A stretch of DNA of 7,865 nucleotides, taken from positions 1 to 7,865 of the forward strand of contig JAKAMV010000452.1 in assembly GCA_021812735.1 (NCBI GenBank), in the 5' to 3' direction. The stretch comes from Chloroflexota bacterium. GTDB taxonomy: Bacteria; Chloroflexota; Limnocylindria; Limnocylindrales; CSP1-4. Below are positions 6,287 through 7,865 of this stretch, one piece after another. The position numbers and the translations under genes were made by a program. The notes beneath the pieces are model-generated. The model did no database searches. It was given only the letters and a program-made list of their open reading frames with translations, and was not told where the DNA came from. The first letter of the stretch is position 1. The number at the start of each line of letters is the position of its first letter.

Positions 6287-7865
6287 CTAGAGCCGTCCCA
6301 GCACGACCTCCTCGTCCGGCTCGAGCGGAACCTCCTGGTGGCAGGTGAAGTACAGGACCTGGTGGGTGCGCGCCAGCTCGCGGATGGACGCCGCCGTCCG
6401 CGCCGCGCGGATCGGGTCGAAGTTCACCAGGACGTCGTCCATGATCACCGGCAGCGGCTCGGCGTTCTGGGCGAAGTGCTCCAGCAGGCCGAAGCGCACG
6501 GCGAGGTACAGCTGCTGCGCCGTGCCCAGCGAGAGCGCCTCGAGCGCCACCGATTCGCCGTCGGCCCGCTCCACGCGCTCGAACATGCTCCCCAGCGGCG
6601 CCACGATCCTGACGTACCGACCCTCGGTCCACTCCGCGAAGTGACGCTCGGCGATGCCGATGACGGCCGGCCGGTGCTCCGACTCGTAGGCCTCCCGTGC
6701 GGTGCGCAGCAGGTGGCCAGCGAGGGAGGCGGCCGCCCAGTCCCGGGCCAGCTCGTCGAGGCGGCCCAGGAGGTCCTCGCGTTTCTGGCGCAGCGCGGAC
6801 TGGGAGGCGTCTCGCAGCTGCTCCTCCACGGACTGCTTCAGGCCGCCGATCTCCTCCGACAGCTTCGCGAGCTCCTCCCTCGCCATGTCGCGCGCAGCGA
6901 CAGCGTGGGCGAGCGCCTCGTCGATCTGGGCCCGGCTCTCGATCGCGCCCAGCTCGGCGCGGAGCGCGGCGAGCGCGTCGCCCGGCCCGGACTGCGCGAG
7001 CAGGACCCGCTCGTCGGCGGCAATCCGATCGTCGAGCGCCTTGGCCTCCGCCGAGCGCGCCACGGCCTGGCGGAGCGCGTCCGCGTCCGGGGCGTGATTG
7101 GCCTCCAGCAGCCTGGCGAGCGCGGCGTCGGCGGCCTCGAGCTCCACCTGCGTCTCCGCGAGGGCCCGGTCCGCGGTGGCGAGCGCCTCCGCAGCGGCCT
7201 CGCGCCGCGCCTGGTCCCCGATCGCCGACGCGAGCGCCTCCCGCATCGTCACGACGAGCCGGCCCAGGGTGGCATCGTCCGCAACCCCGGCGTCGGGCTG
7301 CAGCAGCCCGAGCGCCGCGGCGAGCGAGGCCGCGGTGCGCGCATGCGCCTCGTGGTCGCGGCTGAGGCGGTCCATCTCGGCTCGCGTGGAGGCGGCCTTG
7401 GCCAGCGCGCCCTTTGCGAGCGTCACCGCGGCGACCTGCGCCCCGGCTGCGTCCCGGTCGGCGATGCCCGCGAGATCGTGGCGCTCCAGCCAGGCGAGCC
7501 ACTCCCGGACGGCGCTCTGGTTGGCCTCGCGGGCCTGCTCGAGCGCCTCGGCAGACCTGGTCAGCTCGTCGTTCCGCGCCCGCAGCGTGGCCGTCAGGTC
7601 CGCGACCCTGGCCTCGGCCTGCGCCCGGCGCATGGCGCGGCTCCGGGCCTCCGCAACGGTGCCGGCGAACGCGTCGCGGCCCTCCGCGCCGGCGTCGTCG
7701 GGCAGGCCCGCCCCGACCGCGACGACGGCCAGCGCCTCCGCGGCGCGCTGGGCCTGGTCGGCGGCCCGGACGGCCGCAGCCTCGAGCGAGGCGAGGTCCG
7801 ACGCCGCGCGCACCCCGCCGGCCGCCATCGCCGCAAGCGCCGTCACCTCCGCGTCGGACGCGCTC
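6287..7865 (-). CDS. YhaN-like SMC/Rad50-type AAA ATPase, C-terminal part (5' end outside window)
   Basis: 525 residues are visible and the frame is open to the right edge. A GTG at 7846 would be an internal codon, because the N-terminal Walker A needed for an ATPase is absent. Most of the fragment is a long Ala/Glu/Arg-rich coiled coil. The C-terminal end carries the ATPase half typical of YhaN: signature LSLGTAQQLYLAVRFGLLEH (about 6481-6540), Walker B PVIMDDVLVNFD with the catalytic acids at 6434-6439, and the switch histidine in YFTCHQE (His codon 6338-6340). YhaN proteins are usually about 850-1200 aa, so roughly half is missing. By analogy with Rad50/SbcC and B. subtilis YhaN, it likely pairs with an SbcD-like (YhaO) metallophosphoesterase nuclease in DNA end processing. 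Such a partner would be expected just outside the window; that is inference. A generic SMC-like ATPase is the alternative. Confidence 0.82.
   Translation of the reverse strand, partial: SASDAEVTALAAMAAGGVRAASDLASLEAAAVRAADQAQRAAEALAVVAVGAGLPDDAGAEGRDAFAGTVAEARSRAMRRAQAEARVADLTATLRARNDELTRSAEALEQAREANQSAVREWLAWLERHDLAGIADRDAAGAQVAAVTLAKGALAKAASTRAEMDRLSRDHEAHARTAASLAAALGLLQPDAGVADDATLGRLVVTMREALASAIGDQARREAAAEALATADRALAETQVELEAADAALARLLEANHAPDADALRQAVARSAEAKALDDRIAADERVLLAQSGPGDALAALRAELGAIESRAQIDEALAHAVAARDMAREELAKLSEEIGGLKQSVEEQLRDASQSALRQKREDLLGRLDELARDWAAASLAGHLLRTAREAYESEHRPAVIGIAERHFAEWTEGRYVRIVAPLGSMFERVERADGESVALEALSLGTAQQLYLAVRFGLLEHFAQNAEPLPVIMDDVLVNFDPIRAARTAASIRELARTHQVLYFTCHQEVPLEPDEEVVLGRL

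Noticed and set aside
4518..7502. A 994-residue open frame on the minus strand spanning the MFS and YhaN-like genes
   Set aside because: It runs through two genes with clear family motifs in another frame of the same strand and reads as Arg/Gly/Ala-rich low complexity. It is a compositional shadow.

Overview
The window is very GC-rich and gene-dense, and reads as chromosomal DNA from a high-GC bacterium. The set of genes (a Tat-exported dimethylformamidase-like iron protein, an Rrf2-like regulator, an Fsr-like MFS carrier and a YhaN-like ATPase) would fit a soil or freshwater Chloroflexota lineage (Limnocylindria-type) or an actinobacterium. That placement is inference from style and composition; no rRNA or marker gene is present. 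I saw no tRNA, rRNA, CRISPR array, transposase or integrase.

Layout. Bases 1-370 hold no convincing gene, only short GC-rich repeats. A complete NERD nuclease-domain/superfamily 1 helicase fusion follows on the plus strand (371-2152). A 249-base intergenic region contains a perfect 8+8 palindrome, a candidate operator. It leads into a two-gene plus-strand unit: a divergent Rrf2-type regulator with three cysteines and a long Pro/Ala-rich tail (2402-3055), then a Tat-signal N,N-dimethylformamidase beta-subunit-like protein (3052-4767). The two overlap by four bases. On the minus strand, converging and overlapping by 26 bases, is a 12-TM-type MFS transporter (4742-6061). Upstream of it on the same strand is the C-terminal half of a long coiled-coil SMC/Rad50-like ATPase of the YhaN type (6287-7865), whose start lies beyond the right edge.

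How the genes relate. The regulator and secreted amidase-like enzyme are almost certainly co-transcribed and translationally coupled. The natural hypothesis is a redox-, iron- or NO-sensing regulator controlling export of a non-haem iron hydrolase, acting at the palindrome upstream. The NERD helicase and YhaN-like ATPase are both DNA-processing proteins but are separated and on opposite strands, so a shared system is not demonstrated. The MFS protein may be independent of both. The most unusual item is the regulator-enzyme pair; the rest resembles ordinary, little-studied chromosomal content.
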